From: SG8-41 sp963699525
Lineage (GTDB): Bacteria > Pseudomonadota > Gammaproteobacteria > Burkholderiales > SG8-41
Length of the DNA stretch: 64,000 bases
Reading direction: 5' to 3'
Assembly: GCA_963699525.1 (NCBI GenBank)
Contig: CAVOUI010000007.1
Span: 241,121-305,120, forward strand
Under the pieces are notes generated by a model. The model saw only the letters and a list, made by a program, of their open reading frames with translations. It was not told where the DNA came from and ran no database searches. A program made the position numbers and the translations under genes. This document shows, piece after piece, positions 16,851 through 25,348 of this stretch (the stretch's first letter is position 1; each line of letters begins with the position of its first letter).

Positions 16851-17602
16851 AGTTCAGCGTCATCATCCCCGCCCGCTATGCCTCCACGCGGTTCCCGGGC
16901 AAGCCGCTCGCGGACGTCGCCGGGAAGCCGATGGTGGTGCGCGTCGCGGAGCGCGCGCGCAGAAGCGGCGCGGCGGACGTGATCATCGCCACCGATGATG
17001 CCCGCATCGCCGCCGTAGCCGCGCGCCACGGCTTCGACGCGGTCATGACCTCAAGCCGCCACGCCTCCGGCACCGACCGCATCGCCGAAGTCGCCGCGCG
17101 CCGCCGCTATCCCGGGGAGCATATCGTCGTCAACGTGCAGGGGGACGAGCCGCTCATCGCGCCGTCGCTGATCCGGCGGGTCGCCTCCGACCTTGCGCGC
17201 CATCGCGCCGCGGCCATGGCAACGGCCTGCCACCGGATCGGCGACGCGCGCGAGCTCGTCAATCCGAACATCGTGAAGTTGGCGCTGGATCGCGACGGCT
17301 ACGCGCTCTACTTCAGCCGTGCGCCGATTCCCTGGGCGCGCGACGCGTTCGCCCGCGGCCTCTCCCGCGTGCCGCCCGGCCTGCCGGCCTACCGCCATCT
17401 CGGCATCTACGCGTACCGCGCGGCGTTCCTGCGCGCCTTCACGCGGCTCGCGCCCGCGGCGATCGAGCGCTTCGAAGCGCTCGAGCAGTTGCGCGCGCTC
17501 GCCCACGGTCATCGCATACACTGCGTGGTCACGCGCGCGGCGCCGCATCCGGGAGTGGACACGCCCGCCGATCTGAGGCGCATCGTTCGCCGCTTCAGGT
17601 GA
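16847..17602 (+). CDS. kdsB: 3-deoxy-manno-octulosonate cytidylyltransferase KdsB
   Basis: Makes CMP-KDO, the activated sugar for the lipopolysaccharide inner core. At 251 residues it has normal length. The nucleotide-binding start VIIPARYASTRFPGKPL is followed by HASGTDRIAEV, VVNVQGDEPLI and YFSRAPIPW, the expected order. The GTG start at 16847 overlaps the preceding stop. It acts together with lpxK upstream in endotoxin biosynthesis. Confidence 0.95.
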   Translation: MKFSVIIPARYASTRFPGKPLADVAGKPMVVRVAERARRSGAADVIIATDDARIAAVAARHGFDAVMTSSRHASGTDRIAEVAARRRYPGEHIVVNVQGDEPLIAPSLIRRVASDLARHRAAAMATACHRIGDARELVNPNIVKLALDRDGYALYFSRAPIPWARDAFARGLSRVPPGLPAYRHLGIYAYRAAFLRAFTRLAPAAIERFEALEQLRALAHGHRIHCVVTRAAPHPGVDTPADLRRIVRRFR

Positions 17603-17671
17603 GCCTTCGCCCGCGTTGTCGCGCGGCCGGAATCGGTGTTACATTGCCCGGTCCCCGCCCGTGAAAATGCC

Positions 17672-18334
17672 ATGAGAATAATACTTCTGGGCATGCCCGG
17701 CGCCGGCAAGGGCACGCAAGCGCGCTTCCTCGCGGAGAAGTACCGAATCCCGCAGATCTCCACCGGCGACATGCTGCGCGCCGCGATCAAGGACGGTACG
17801 CCGCTCGGACTGCAGGCGCGAGCCTACATCGACCGCGGCGCTCTGGTCCCCGACGACGTCGTGATCGGCGTCGTCAAGCAGCGCCTGGCGGAGCCGGATT
17901 GCGCAAGCGGCTTCATCTTCGACGGCTTTCCCCGCACCCTTCCGCAGGCCGAGGCACTGCGCCGCTCCGGAATCGAGGTCGATTTCGTGGTGGACATCGA
18001 CGTGAACGACGACGAGATCCTGCGGCGCCTCGGCGGGCGGCGCGTGCACCCGGCGTCGGGGCGCACCTACCATGTCGTGTTCAATCCGCCGCGGGTCGCC
18101 GGCAAGGACGACGTCACCGGCGAGAGCCTCGTGCAGCGCCGCGACGACCGCGAAGAAACGGTCCGCGAACGCATCGCGACCTACCACGAGCTGTCCCGGC
18201 CGCTGATCGACTACTACTCGCAATGGCATCGCAGCGGCGACCCGCGCGCGCCGCGCTACGTGAGCGTCGACGGCAGCGGCAGCGTCGAGCAAGTGCGGGA
18301 GCAGTTGTTCGCCGCGCTCGACGACCCGCGCTGA
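17672..18334 (+). CDS. adk: Adenylate kinase
   Basis: Interconverts ATP + AMP and 2 ADP. The ATG at 17672 begins MRIILLGMPGAGKGTQ with the P-loop; STGDMLRAAI, FDGFPRTLPQAEAL and the RRDDREE..R region follow. The LID (RVHPASGRTYHVVFNPP) has no Cys quartet, so it is the non-zinc long form, 220 residues. An upstream in-frame extension to 17636 lacks family similarity. The gene is followed by the pyrophosphate-linked pfp and hppA genes, so three genes in a row deal with adenylate and pyrophosphate energy balance. Confidence 0.96.
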   Translation: MRIILLGMPGAGKGTQARFLAEKYRIPQISTGDMLRAAIKDGTPLGLQARAYIDRGALVPDDVVIGVVKQRLAEPDCASGFIFDGFPRTLPQAEALRRSGIEVDFVVDIDVNDDEILRRLGGRRVHPASGRTYHVVFNPPRVAGKDDVTGESLVQRRDDREETVRERIATYHELSRPLIDYYSQWHRSGDPRAPRYVSVDGSGSVEQVREQLFAALDDPR

Positions 18335-18337
18335 CAT

Positions 18338-18355
18338 CCGTGCCCGGCGGCACGG
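18338..18355 (+). terminator. Hairpin after adk
   Basis: CCGTGCC pairs with GGCACGG around a 4-base loop, starting 3 bases after the adk stop. There is no T-run, so it would be a weak or Rho-assisted terminator. A TAAAAT hexamer at 18365-18370 right after it could be a -10 for pfp. Confidence 0.4.
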
Positions 18356-18398
18356 CGCCTGGGGTAAAATAGCGCCCGCTTCGGGCCCGCCCTCAGCC

Positions 18399-19662
18399 AT
18401 GACAAAGAAGAACGCCTTCTACGCCCAGTCCGGCGGCGTAACCGCGACGATCAACACCACCGCCTGCGCCGTCATCGAGACCGCGCGCAAGCACAAGAGC
18501 CGGATCGGGAAGCTCTACGCCGGGCGCGACGGCATCATCGGCGCGCTGACCGAGGATCTCATCGACACCTCGCAGGAGCCGGCTGCGGCGATCCGCGCGC
18601 TGCGCTACACGCCGGGCGGGGCGTTCGGATCGTGCCGCTACAAGCTGAAGAGCCCCGAGGAGAGCCGCGCCCAGTACGAGCGGCTGATCGAGGTGTTCCG
18701 GGCGCACGACATCGGTTACTTCTTCTACAACGGCGGAAACGATTCCGCGGACACCTCCCACAAGGTGTCGCAGGTCGCGCAGTTGCTGGGCTATCCGCTC
18801 GTCTGCGTCGGCATTCCCAAGACCGTGGACAACGATCTCGCGTTGACCGACTGTTGCCCGGGCTTCGGGTCGGTCGCCAAGTACGTGGCGACGAGCATCC
18901 GCGAGGCGGGCTACGACGTCGCCTCGATGGCGCGCACCTCGACCCGCGTCTTCATCCTGGAAGTGATGGGACGGCACGCGGGCTGGATCACCGCGGCGTG
19001 CGGACTCGCGCAGGACAAGCCGGGCGAGGCGCCCCATATCCTGCTGTTCCCCGAGATTCCGTTTGACGAGGAGCGCTTCCTCGCGAAGGTGACGCGAGTC
19101 GGTCGCGAAGTCCGGCTACTGCGCCGTGGCCGTGTCCGAGGGCCTGCGAAGGGCCGACGGCAAGTTCCTGTCGGAATCGGGCCTGCGCGACGCCTTCGGC
19201 CACGCGCAGCTGGGCGGCGTCGCGCCGCTGATCGCGCAGCTCGTCCAGGACCGGCTCAAGCAGAAATACCACTGGGCGGTGGCCGACTACCTGCAGCGCT
19301 CCGCGCGCCACATCGCCTCGAAGACCGACGTGCTGCAGTCCTACGCGGTGGGCAAGGCCGCCGTCGAGCTGGCGGTGAAGGGCGTGAGCGGCGTCATGCC
19401 GATCATCGTCAGGAAATCGAGCAAGCCGTACCGCTGGGCTATCGGCGTCGCGGACCTGAAGGAAATCGCCAACCACGAGAAGATGATGCCGCGCGACTTC
19501 ATCACCGAGGACGGCTTCCACATCACGGCGAAATGCCGCCAGTACCTGGAGCCGCTGGTACAGGGGGAGGACTACCCCCCCTACCGCAACGGGCTGCCGG
19601 CGTACGTCAAGCTCAAGAACGCGCCGGCGCCCAGGAAGCTCAATACGGCATTCAAGATCTGA
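18399..19662 (+). CDS. pfp: Pyrophosphate-dependent 6-phosphofructokinase, frameshifted
   Basis: Phosphorylates fructose 6-phosphate with PPi, reversibly. FFYNGGNDSADT carries the GGND motif (Asp replaces the Gly of ATP enzymes), which marks PPi use; GIPKTVDNDL and LEVMGRHAGW are substrate- and phosphate-binding strings. Up to FLAKV the frame is that of 18399. One extra base near 19092 then moves it to the frame giving YCAVAVSEGLRRADGKFLSE and the rest, ending at 19662. The span of 1264 nt is one over a multiple of three; the repaired protein is about 420 residues, normal for the family. The next gene is the membrane pyrophosphatase. Confidence 0.9.
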
Positions 19663-19725
19663 AGAGCGTGAGGAGCGGCAAGTGACACTCTTCACCCATC
19701 ACCGTTTCATGTAAGGGGAGTTGTC

Positions 19726-21798
19726 ATGTCATATGCTCTGTCGTTCGCATTGGTCTGCGCGATCGCCGCAATCGTCACCGGCGGCATCTGGATCCGGTCC
19801 GTCCTGTCCCATCCGGCCGGCAACGCGCGCATGCAGGAGATCGCGGCCGCGGTGCAGCAGGGCGCGACTGCCTACCTCAACCGCCAGTACCGGACGATCG
19901 GCATCGTCGGCATCGCGCTCTTCGTCCTCATCGGAGTCGGGCTCGGGTCGTGGACGACCGCGGTCGGATTCGCCATCGGCGCGATCCTGTCCGGCCTCAC
20001 GGGCTACATCGGAATGAACGTCTCGGTGCGCGCCAACGTGCGCACCGCGGAGGCCGCTCGCAGCGGCCTGAACGAGGCGCTCTCCCTCGCCTTCCGCGGC
20101 GGCGCCATCACCGGGATGCTCGTCGTGGGCCTGGGGCTGCTCGGGGTCACCGGGTTCTTCTGGGTGCTGCTCGCCTCCGCGGCGAAGGGCACGTCGATCA
20201 AGGAAATCGCGCACCCCCTGGTGGGGCTCGCGTTCGGCGGCTCGCTGATCTCGATCTTCGCGCGTCTCGGCGGCGGCATCTTCACCAAGGGCGCCGACGT
20301 CGGGGCCGATCTCGTCGGCAAGGTCGAAGCCGGCATCCCCGAGGACGACCCGCGCAACCCGGCGGTGATCGCGGACAACGTGGGCGACAACGTCGGCGAC
20401 TGCGCCGGCATGGCGGCGGACCTGTTCGAGACCTACGCCGTCACCATCATTGCGACCATGCTGCTCGGCGCGCTGTTGCTGTCGGCGCCGGAGGTGCGGC
20501 CGCTCGCGGTGACCTATCCTCTCGCGCTCGGCGGCGCCTCGATCCTCGCCTCCATCGTCGGCTGCTATTTCGTCAAGGCCCGGCCGGGGGGCAAGATCAT
20601 GAATGCGCTCTACCGGGGCCTCATCGTCTCGGGCGTCATCGCGGCCGTTCTCTTTGCCGTCGTCACCTACCTCATGATGGGGAACATCAGCGCGCAGTAC
20701 GCGGAACTGACCCCGCTGCGGCTGCTGGCCTCCTCGCTCGTGGGGCTGGTGCTCACGGCCCTCATGGTGGTCATCACCGAGTACTACACCGCGACCGAAT
20801 ACGCTCCGGTGCGGCATATCGCGTCGGCCTCCACCACCGGCCACGCGACCAACATCATCGCGGGGCTCGGGGTCTCGATGCGGGCGACCGCCTGGCCGGT
20901 GCTCGCGGTGTGCGCGGGCATCTGGGCGGCGTACCAGTTCGCCGGCCTCTACGGGCTCGCGATTGCCGCGACCGGAATGCTCTCGATGACCGGGATGATC
21001 GTGGCACTCGACGCCTACGGCCCGATCACCGACAACGCGGGCGGCATCGCGGAGATGGCGAAGCTGCCGAAGGAAGTGCGCGCCATCACCGATCCGCTGG
21101 ACGCCGTCGGCAACACCACCAAGGCCGTGACCAAGGGCTACGCCATCGGCTCCGCGGGATTGGCCGCGCTGGTGCTGTTCGCCGATTACACGCATGCGCT
21201 CGAGGCAGGCGGCCGGAAGTTGAGCTTCGATCTCTCCGATCCGGCGGTCGTGATCGGGCTTTTCATCGGCGGGCTGGTGCCCTATCTCTTCGGCGCGATG
21301 GCGATGGAGGCCGTCGGCCGCGCCGCCGGCTCGGTGGTGGTCGAGGTGCGCCGCCAGTTCAAGGAGATCAAGGGCATCATGGAAGGCACCGCCAAGCCCG
21401 ACTATTCGCGCGCGGTGGACATGCTGACGCGCGCCGCGATCAAGGAGATGATGGTGCCCTCGCTCCTGCCGGTGCTGGTGCCGATCGTCGTTGCCTTCGG
21501 CATGAACTGGCTGATGGGGCCCGGCGCCGGCGTAAAGGCCCTCGGCGGCGTGCTGATGGGCACGATCGTGACCGGGCTCTTCGTCGCGATCTCGATGACC
21601 ACCGGCGGCGGCGCCTGGGATAACGCCAAGAAGTACATCGAGGACGGCAACTACGGCGGCAAGGGCTCCGACGCCCACAAGGCGGCGGTGACCGGCGACA
21701 CCGTGGGCGATCCCTACAAGGACACCGCGGGGCCCGCGGTAAACCCGCTCATCAAGATCATCAACATCGTCGCGCTCCTCATCGTGCCGCTGCTGTAG
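19726..21798 (+). CDS. hppA: Proton-translocating membrane pyrophosphatase
   Basis: Integral membrane pump (690 residues, about 16 helices) that couples PPi hydrolysis to proton export. Signature strings are DVGADLVGKVEAGIPEDDPR, DNVGDNVGDCAGMAADLFET and the C-terminal GSDAHKAAVTGDTVGDPYKD. The cation-dependence site reads GNTTKAVT: Lys at the position that is Ala in potassium-dependent enzymes, so this should be a potassium-independent proton pump. It lies 63 bases after pfp on the same strand. Together they would let glycolysis use PPi and recover surplus PPi as proton gradient. Confidence 0.95.
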   Translation: MSYALSFALVCAIAAIVTGGIWIRSVLSHPAGNARMQEIAAAVQQGATAYLNRQYRTIGIVGIALFVLIGVGLGSWTTAVGFAIGAILSGLTGYIGMNVSVRANVRTAEAARSGLNEALSLAFRGGAITGMLVVGLGLLGVTGFFWVLLASAAKGTSIKEIAHPLVGLAFGGSLISIFARLGGGIFTKGADVGADLVGKVEAGIPEDDPRNPAVIADNVGDNVGDCAGMAADLFETYAVTIIATMLLGALLLSAPEVRPLAVTYPLALGGASILASIVGCYFVKARPGGKIMNALYRGLIVSGVIAAVLFAVVTYLMMGNISAQYAELTPLRLLASSLVGLVLTALMVVITEYYTATEYAPVRHIASASTTGHATNIIAGLGVSMRATAWPVLAVCAGIWAAYQFAGLYGLAIAATGMLSMTGMIVALDAYGPITDNAGGIAEMAKLPKEVRAITDPLDAVGNTTKAVTKGYAIGSAGLAALVLFADYTHALEAGGRKLSFDLSDPAVVIGLFIGGLVPYLFGAMAMEAVGRAAGSVVVEVRRQFKEIKGIMEGTAKPDYSRAVDMLTRAAIKEMMVPSLLPVLVPIVVAFGMNWLMGPGAGVKALGGVLMGTIVTGLFVAISMTTGGGAWDNAKKYIEDGNYGGKGSDAHKAAVTGDTVGDPYKDTAGPAVNPLIKIINIVALLIVPLL

Positions 21799-21870
21799 TA
21801 TGCCGGGCGGGGGGACACCTACTGTCGTATGGGAAAGCAAACCGAATCAACCGCTACAGGAGGTCCGCAT

Positions 21871-22851
21871 ATGAAGATCCGGAGACGGTGGCTCGGACTC
21901 ACGGGAGCCGCGCTGGCAATGGCGGCCGGCTGCGCGCCGGCCCTCGCGCAGCAAGTCGTGAACTACGGGGTGCAGCCTGCAACGATGCCGATCTACGTGG
22001 CGCGCGAGCTGGGATTGCTCGACCCGATCGAGAAGAAGCACAAGATCAAGGTGGTGTTCCGCAACTTCGCCTACGGCGCGCCCGAGAATCAGGCGATGGC
22101 CGCAGGCGAACTGCAGATGGCCTCGGCCGGCATGGGGCCGGCGATAATCGCCGCCTCGCGCCTGCCCTCGACGCTCGTCGCCATCACCATCCTCGAGCAG
22201 ACCGCAATCCTGGTGCCCAAGGATTCAACGGTGAAATCCGTCGCCCAGCTGAAAGGCAAGAGAGTCGCATTCCCCGGCGAGGGCTCGCAGCAGTATCCGT
22301 TGCTGCTCAAGGCGCTGGCGGATGCCGGGCTCAAGCAGACCGATATAACGCTGTTCAAGACCGATGGCGCCCAGATTCCCACTCTGCTGCAGAACAAGTC
22401 GGTCGAAGCCGGTATCACCTGGGACCCGCACGTATCGAACGCGCTCGAGGCCGGCCACTCGAAAGTTCTGATCAAAGCCGAGAAGATCATGCCGATCATG
22501 CAGGGCCATTACGTCGGCAACGGCGAGTACGTCCACGACGATTTCCTGGCGAAGCATCCCGGGATCGTGCAGGACCTGGTGACAGCGAACGTCAGGGCAA
22601 TCGCCTTCATCCTGAAGGATCCGAAAGCCGCGGCGAAGATGTGGACCAAGCAGATCGGCTTCCCGGAAAGTGTCATCAACTACTCGCTTGCGGAAGGCAT
22701 CTCGGTTTACAGCCTGAACGTCGTGCCGGAAAAGTCGACGATCGAGGCGTACACGAAATTCCTGAAACAGGCCGGGATCCTCAAGCCCGAGGACAACGCC
22801 AAGGTCAACCCGACCTTTGCCCAGAAAGCGCTCGCCGAGGTGAAGAAGTAG
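21871..22851 (+). CDS. NitT/TauT-type ABC transporter substrate-binding protein
   Basis: Periplasmic receptor of an importer family that takes up nitrate, sulfonates, pyrimidine precursors or bicarbonate. The N-terminus MKIRRRWLGLTGAALAMAAG is a signal peptide; processing could occur at the Cys following it (poor lipobox) or after ALA. Family features are PIYVARELGLLD, AGITWDPHVSN and LVPKDSTVKSVAQLKGKRVA. The ATG at 21871 has a textbook AGGAGGT 6 bases upstream, which fixes the start although the frame is open to 21829. The permease and ATPase follow in the same operon after a strong hairpin. The ligand is unknown. Confidence 0.88.
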   Translation: MKIRRRWLGLTGAALAMAAGCAPALAQQVVNYGVQPATMPIYVARELGLLDPIEKKHKIKVVFRNFAYGAPENQAMAAGELQMASAGMGPAIIAASRLPSTLVAITILEQTAILVPKDSTVKSVAQLKGKRVAFPGEGSQQYPLLLKALADAGLKQTDITLFKTDGAQIPTLLQNKSVEAGITWDPHVSNALEAGHSKVLIKAEKIMPIMQGHYVGNGEYVHDDFLAKHPGIVQDLVTANVRAIAFILKDPKAAAKMWTKQIGFPESVINYSLAEGISVYSLNVVPEKSTIEAYTKFLKQAGILKPEDNAKVNPTFAQKALAEVKK

Positions 22852-22860
22852 CCGCCGATC

Positions 22861-22888
22861 GCCGGGCCCCTCCGCCGAGGGGCCCGGC
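22861..22888 (+). terminator. Strong intercistronic hairpin
   Basis: An 11-bp perfect stem, GCCGGGCCCCT (22861-22871) with AGGGGCCCGGC (22878-22888), around a 6-base loop, lies between the receptor stop and the permease start. No U-tract follows, so it more likely stabilises the receptor message or partly attenuates transcription than ends it. That would give the usual excess of receptor over membrane components. Confidence 0.7.
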
Positions 22889-22903
22889 TCTCCCTCGCAG
22901 CCG

Positions 22904-23671
22904 ATGTCGAATACCGGGAAGGCGCTCGGGCAACTGCTGCCGCTGGTGTGGGCAGTCGTGGTGATCCTGATCGTCTGGCAGCTCGTCATCACAGTGTTCC
23001 GGCCGCATGTCTCGCTGCTGCCGCCGCCGGAACTGGCCGCACGCGAGTTCTGGACCCTGTTCGCAAGCGGCGAGCTGTTCGTCCATGCCGGGACGTCCCT
23101 CGCCAGGGTGCTCTCCGCCTGGTGCATCACCGGGGCCATCGCGATTCCCCTCGGGCTCGCCATGGGCTGGTCGCGCCGGATGGAAAACATCATTGATCCT
23201 TTCGTCGAGCTGTTCCGGCCGATCTCGCCGCTTGCGTGGATTCCCCTCGCCATCCTGTGGTTCGGCATCGGCGAGGCGGGCAAGGTGTTCGTGGTATGCG
23301 TGGCGACGTTCTTTCCCACCCTGCTCTCCACCATCGCCGGGGTGAAGCGGATCGATCCCGTCCTGATCCACGCAGGCCAGGTTCTCGGGTGCACCGACCA
23401 GGCCTCGCTGTTCCGGAAGGTAATCCTTCCCGCGGCGCTGCCCAGCATCGTGGTCGGGATGCGCATCTCGTTCGGAACGGGGTGGGCCGCGATTATCGCC
23501 GCGGAGCTGGTCGCGGCGCGCTCAGGCCTGGGCTACCTGATCGCCAACGGAATGGAGATCCTGCGCGCGGACAAGGTGCTGGTGGGCATGGCGATGATTG
23601 GCATGCTCGGTGTGTGCTTCGATGCGTTTTTCCGGTTCCTCAATCGCCGCTACTCGTGGGGCGAGTCGTGA
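22904..23671 (+). CDS. NitT/TauT-type ABC transporter permease
   Basis: Inner-membrane permease of the SsuC/TauC family, 255 residues with six predicted helices. The first is LLPLVWAVVVILIVWQLVI. The EAA coupling loop is visible near FPTLLSTIAGVKRIDPVLIHAGQVLG, quoted here only by its ends. GTGWAAIIAAELVAARSGLG is the characteristic C-terminal string of the family. The stop overlaps the GTG of the ATPase by 4 bases. Start ATG at 22904. Confidence 0.93.
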   Translation: MSNTGKALGQLLPLVWAVVVILIVWQLVITVFRPHVSLLPPPELAAREFWTLFASGELFVHAGTSLARVLSAWCITGAIAIPLGLAMGWSRRMENIIDPFVELFRPISPLAWIPLAILWFGIGEAGKVFVVCVATFFPTLLSTIAGVKRIDPVLIHAGQVLGCTDQASLFRKVILPAALPSIVVGMRISFGTGWAAIIAAELVAARSGLGYLIANGMEILRADKVLVGMAMIGMLGVCFDAFFRFLNRRYSWGES

Positions 23672-24474
23672 ACACCGCCAGCAAGCCGCTGTCCATCCGC
23701 GGAATTGCCAAGACCTACGCGAGCCGCACCGGCGAGCCGGTGGAGGCGCTGAAGGCCATCGACCTCGAGATCGCCGCCGGGGAGTTTGTCGTCATTGTCG
23801 GCCCCTCGGGTTGCGGCAAGTCCACGCTGCTCAACATGCTCGCGGGATTCGGCGAGCCCTCGGATGGCGAGGCGCTGGTCGGAGGCGTGACGATCCGCGG
23901 GCCGGACATAGATCGCGGGATGGTGTTCCAGAGCTACGCGCTCTTTCCGTGGCTCACCGTTGCGGGCAACGTCGAGTTCGGGCTCGAGCGCAAGGGAGTG
24001 CATCGAAGGCAGCGCCGCGAGATTGCGCTGGAGTGCCTGGGAATGGTGGGGTTGCGGGATTTCGCCGACCGTGGCATCAACGAACTTTCGGGCGGCATGA
24101 AACAGCGGGTGGCCATCGCGCGTGCTTTCGCGACCGAGCCCTCCATCATTTTCATGGACGAGCCCTTCGGCGCGCTCGACGCGCTGACTCGCCGCTTCCT
24201 GCAGAAGCAACTGCTCCAGATCTGGCGGGACCACAGAAAGACCGTCGTGTTCGTCACCCATTCGGTGCCGGAGGCCATCACGCTGGCCGACCGCATCGCC
24301 GTGATGACCGCGCGCCCCGGCCGCATCAAGACCATGATCAGCGTGGATCTCGCCCACCCCCGCGACTCCACATCCGACCGCTTCCGGGACCACGAGCGTG
24401 CGCTCTACGCGGAGCTCGACGAAGAGCTGGCGAAGACGCTCGCCTCCGAGGGCCGGCACGCCGCGCCGGGCTAG
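23668..24474 (+). CDS. NitT/TauT-type ABC transporter ATPase
   Basis: Nucleotide-binding subunit of the importer, 268 residues. Walker A GPSGCGKSTLLNMLAG, Q-loop MVFQSYALFPW, signature LSGGMKQRVAIARAF, Walker B IIFMDEPFGALD and the switch His in VTHSVPEA are all present. The GTG at 23668 overlaps the permease stop; the frame is open much further upstream inside the permease gene, but the family start coincides with this GTG. Confidence 0.94.
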   Translation: MNTASKPLSIRGIAKTYASRTGEPVEALKAIDLEIAAGEFVVIVGPSGCGKSTLLNMLAGFGEPSDGEALVGGVTIRGPDIDRGMVFQSYALFPWLTVAGNVEFGLERKGVHRRQRREIALECLGMVGLRDFADRGINELSGGMKQRVAIARAFATEPSIIFMDEPFGALDALTRRFLQKQLLQIWRDHRKTVVFVTHSVPEAITLADRIAVMTARPGRIKTMISVDLAHPRDSTSDRFRDHERALYAELDEELAKTLASEGRHAAPG

Positions 24475-24487
24475 CTCGCGCACCCTA

Positions 24488-24493
24488 TATAAT
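24488..24493 (+). promoter_or_regulatory. Possible -10 element for the gamma-carbonic anhydrase gene
   Basis: A perfect TATAAT inside CTATATAATC, 27 bases before the ATG, in the short gap after the ABC ATPase gene. It suggests that the carbonic anhydrase gene has its own promoter. No clear -35. Confidence 0.4.
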
Positions 24494-24520
24494 CGACGGA
24501 CATCCGATGCTCGTGGCCGC

Positions 24521-25045
24521 ATGAAATTCTCGTTCGAAGAACGCAAGGTGGTGTGCAAGGGCGACTACTGGATCGCGCCGGACGCGGTCGTGATCGGCTC
24601 GGTCGTGCTCGAGCCCAACGCCAGCATCTGGTTCGGCTGCGTCGTGCGCGCGGACAACGACACCATCACCATCGGCGAGAACTCGCAGCTGCAGGACGGC
24701 TGCGTGCTGCACGCGGATCCGGGCTTTCCCATCACCATCGGGAAGAACGTGAGCGTCGGCCACATGGCGATGCTGCACGGCTGCTCCATCGGCGACGGGT
24801 CCCTGATCGGCATCAAGGCCGTGGTCCTGAACGGCGCGAAGGTCGGCAAGAACTGCCTGATCGGAGCGAATGCGCTCATCGCCGAAGGCAAGGAGATCCC
24901 CGACGGCTCGCTGGTCCTGGGCTCCCCGGGCAGGGTCGTGCGGAGCCTCTCCCCGGACGAGATCCGGGAGGTGCTGTCCGCAGCGGACCACTACGCGAAG
25001 AAGTTCAAGCGCTACCGCGAGACCTTCAAGCCGGACGGGGCCTGA
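24521..25045 (+). CDS. Gamma-carbonic anhydrase family protein
   Basis: Left-handed beta-helix hexapeptide-repeat protein, 174 residues, of the gamma-carbonic anhydrase/YrdA group. The repeats run from about residue 15 to 140 (VVIGSVVLEPNASIWFG, IGENSQLQDGCVLH, NVSVGHMAMLHGC). Candidate zinc ligands are the His in VLHADPG, VGHMAMLHG and the Arg-Asp pair of VVRADND, the usual set for the family. Many YrdA-type members are inactive on CO2, so the activity is uncertain. It follows an ABC importer and precedes a 72-residue protein, perhaps one unit. Confidence 0.88.
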   Translation: MKFSFEERKVVCKGDYWIAPDAVVIGSVVLEPNASIWFGCVVRADNDTITIGENSQLQDGCVLHADPGFPITIGKNVSVGHMAMLHGCSIGDGSLIGIKAVVLNGAKVGKNCLIGANALIAEGKEIPDGSLVLGSPGRVVRSLSPDEIREVLSAADHYAKKFKRYRETFKPDGA

Positions 25046-25062
25046 GGAACCGGGGTCTGCGC

Positions 25063-25281
25063 ATGACCAAGTTCGGGTTCAGCATCAAGACGCGCGGCGG
25101 CTCCGTGGTGGAGAACCTCCAGGTGCAGGCGCGCGACCGCGCGGAGGCCGAGGAGAAGATCCGGCAGATCTACCACCAATGCGAGATCCTGGAATGCCAG
25201 GAGGTCACGCCGACCCTGAAGAAAGAAGGCCTCGACCTCGACGACGTGCTCGCGTTGATCAACAAGCAGGACGAAAAGTAA
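25063..25281 (+). CDS. Small protein of unknown function downstream of carbonic anhydrase
   Basis: A 72-residue protein starting MTKFGFSIKTRGGSVVENLQ, with an acidic helical middle and LDLDDVLALINKQDEK at the end. It contains two Cys in CEILECQEV. No signal peptide or membrane segment. It starts 17 bases after the carbonic anhydrase stop, so they are probably co-transcribed. I do not recognise the family; the shape (two beta strands, then an Ala/Glu-rich helix) suggests a small ferredoxin-like or regulatory fold. Its TAA stop lies within the palindrome at 25277-25348. Confidence 0.75.
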   Translation: MTKFGFSIKTRGGSVVENLQVQARDRAEAEEKIRQIYHQCEILECQEVTPTLKKEGLDLDDVLALINKQDEK

Positions 25282-25348
25282 AAACTGGGACGCACACAAT
25301 TTTCGCCTACGGGTCTACCCGACAATTGTGTGCGTCCCAATTTTTACT
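25277..25348. repeat. Long palindrome spanning both stop codons of convergent genes
   Basis: Two 28-base arms, 25277-25304 and 25321-25348, are reverse complements with two mismatches, around a 16-base spacer that itself contains GGGT/ACCC. The core is GGGACGCACACAATT. Both outer ends are A/T-rich, so transcripts in either direction would end in a hairpin followed by a U-rich run: a bidirectional terminator. The TAA of the 72-residue gene and the TAA of the minus-strand parA-like gene lie in symmetrical positions inside the two arms. The form is that of a REP-like mobile palindrome. Confidence 0.85.

Noticed and set aside
16679..16998. In-frame continuation of lpxK to 16998 as a longer protein or fusion
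   Set aside because: It would overlap the Trm112-like gene and the start of kdsB in another frame, with Ser/Arg/Ala-rich shadow composition. A one-base indel gives a normal LpxK end.
19729..21840. A 703-codon open frame opposite hppA
   Set aside because: Antisense shadow with no recognisable domain; hppA has all family motifs.
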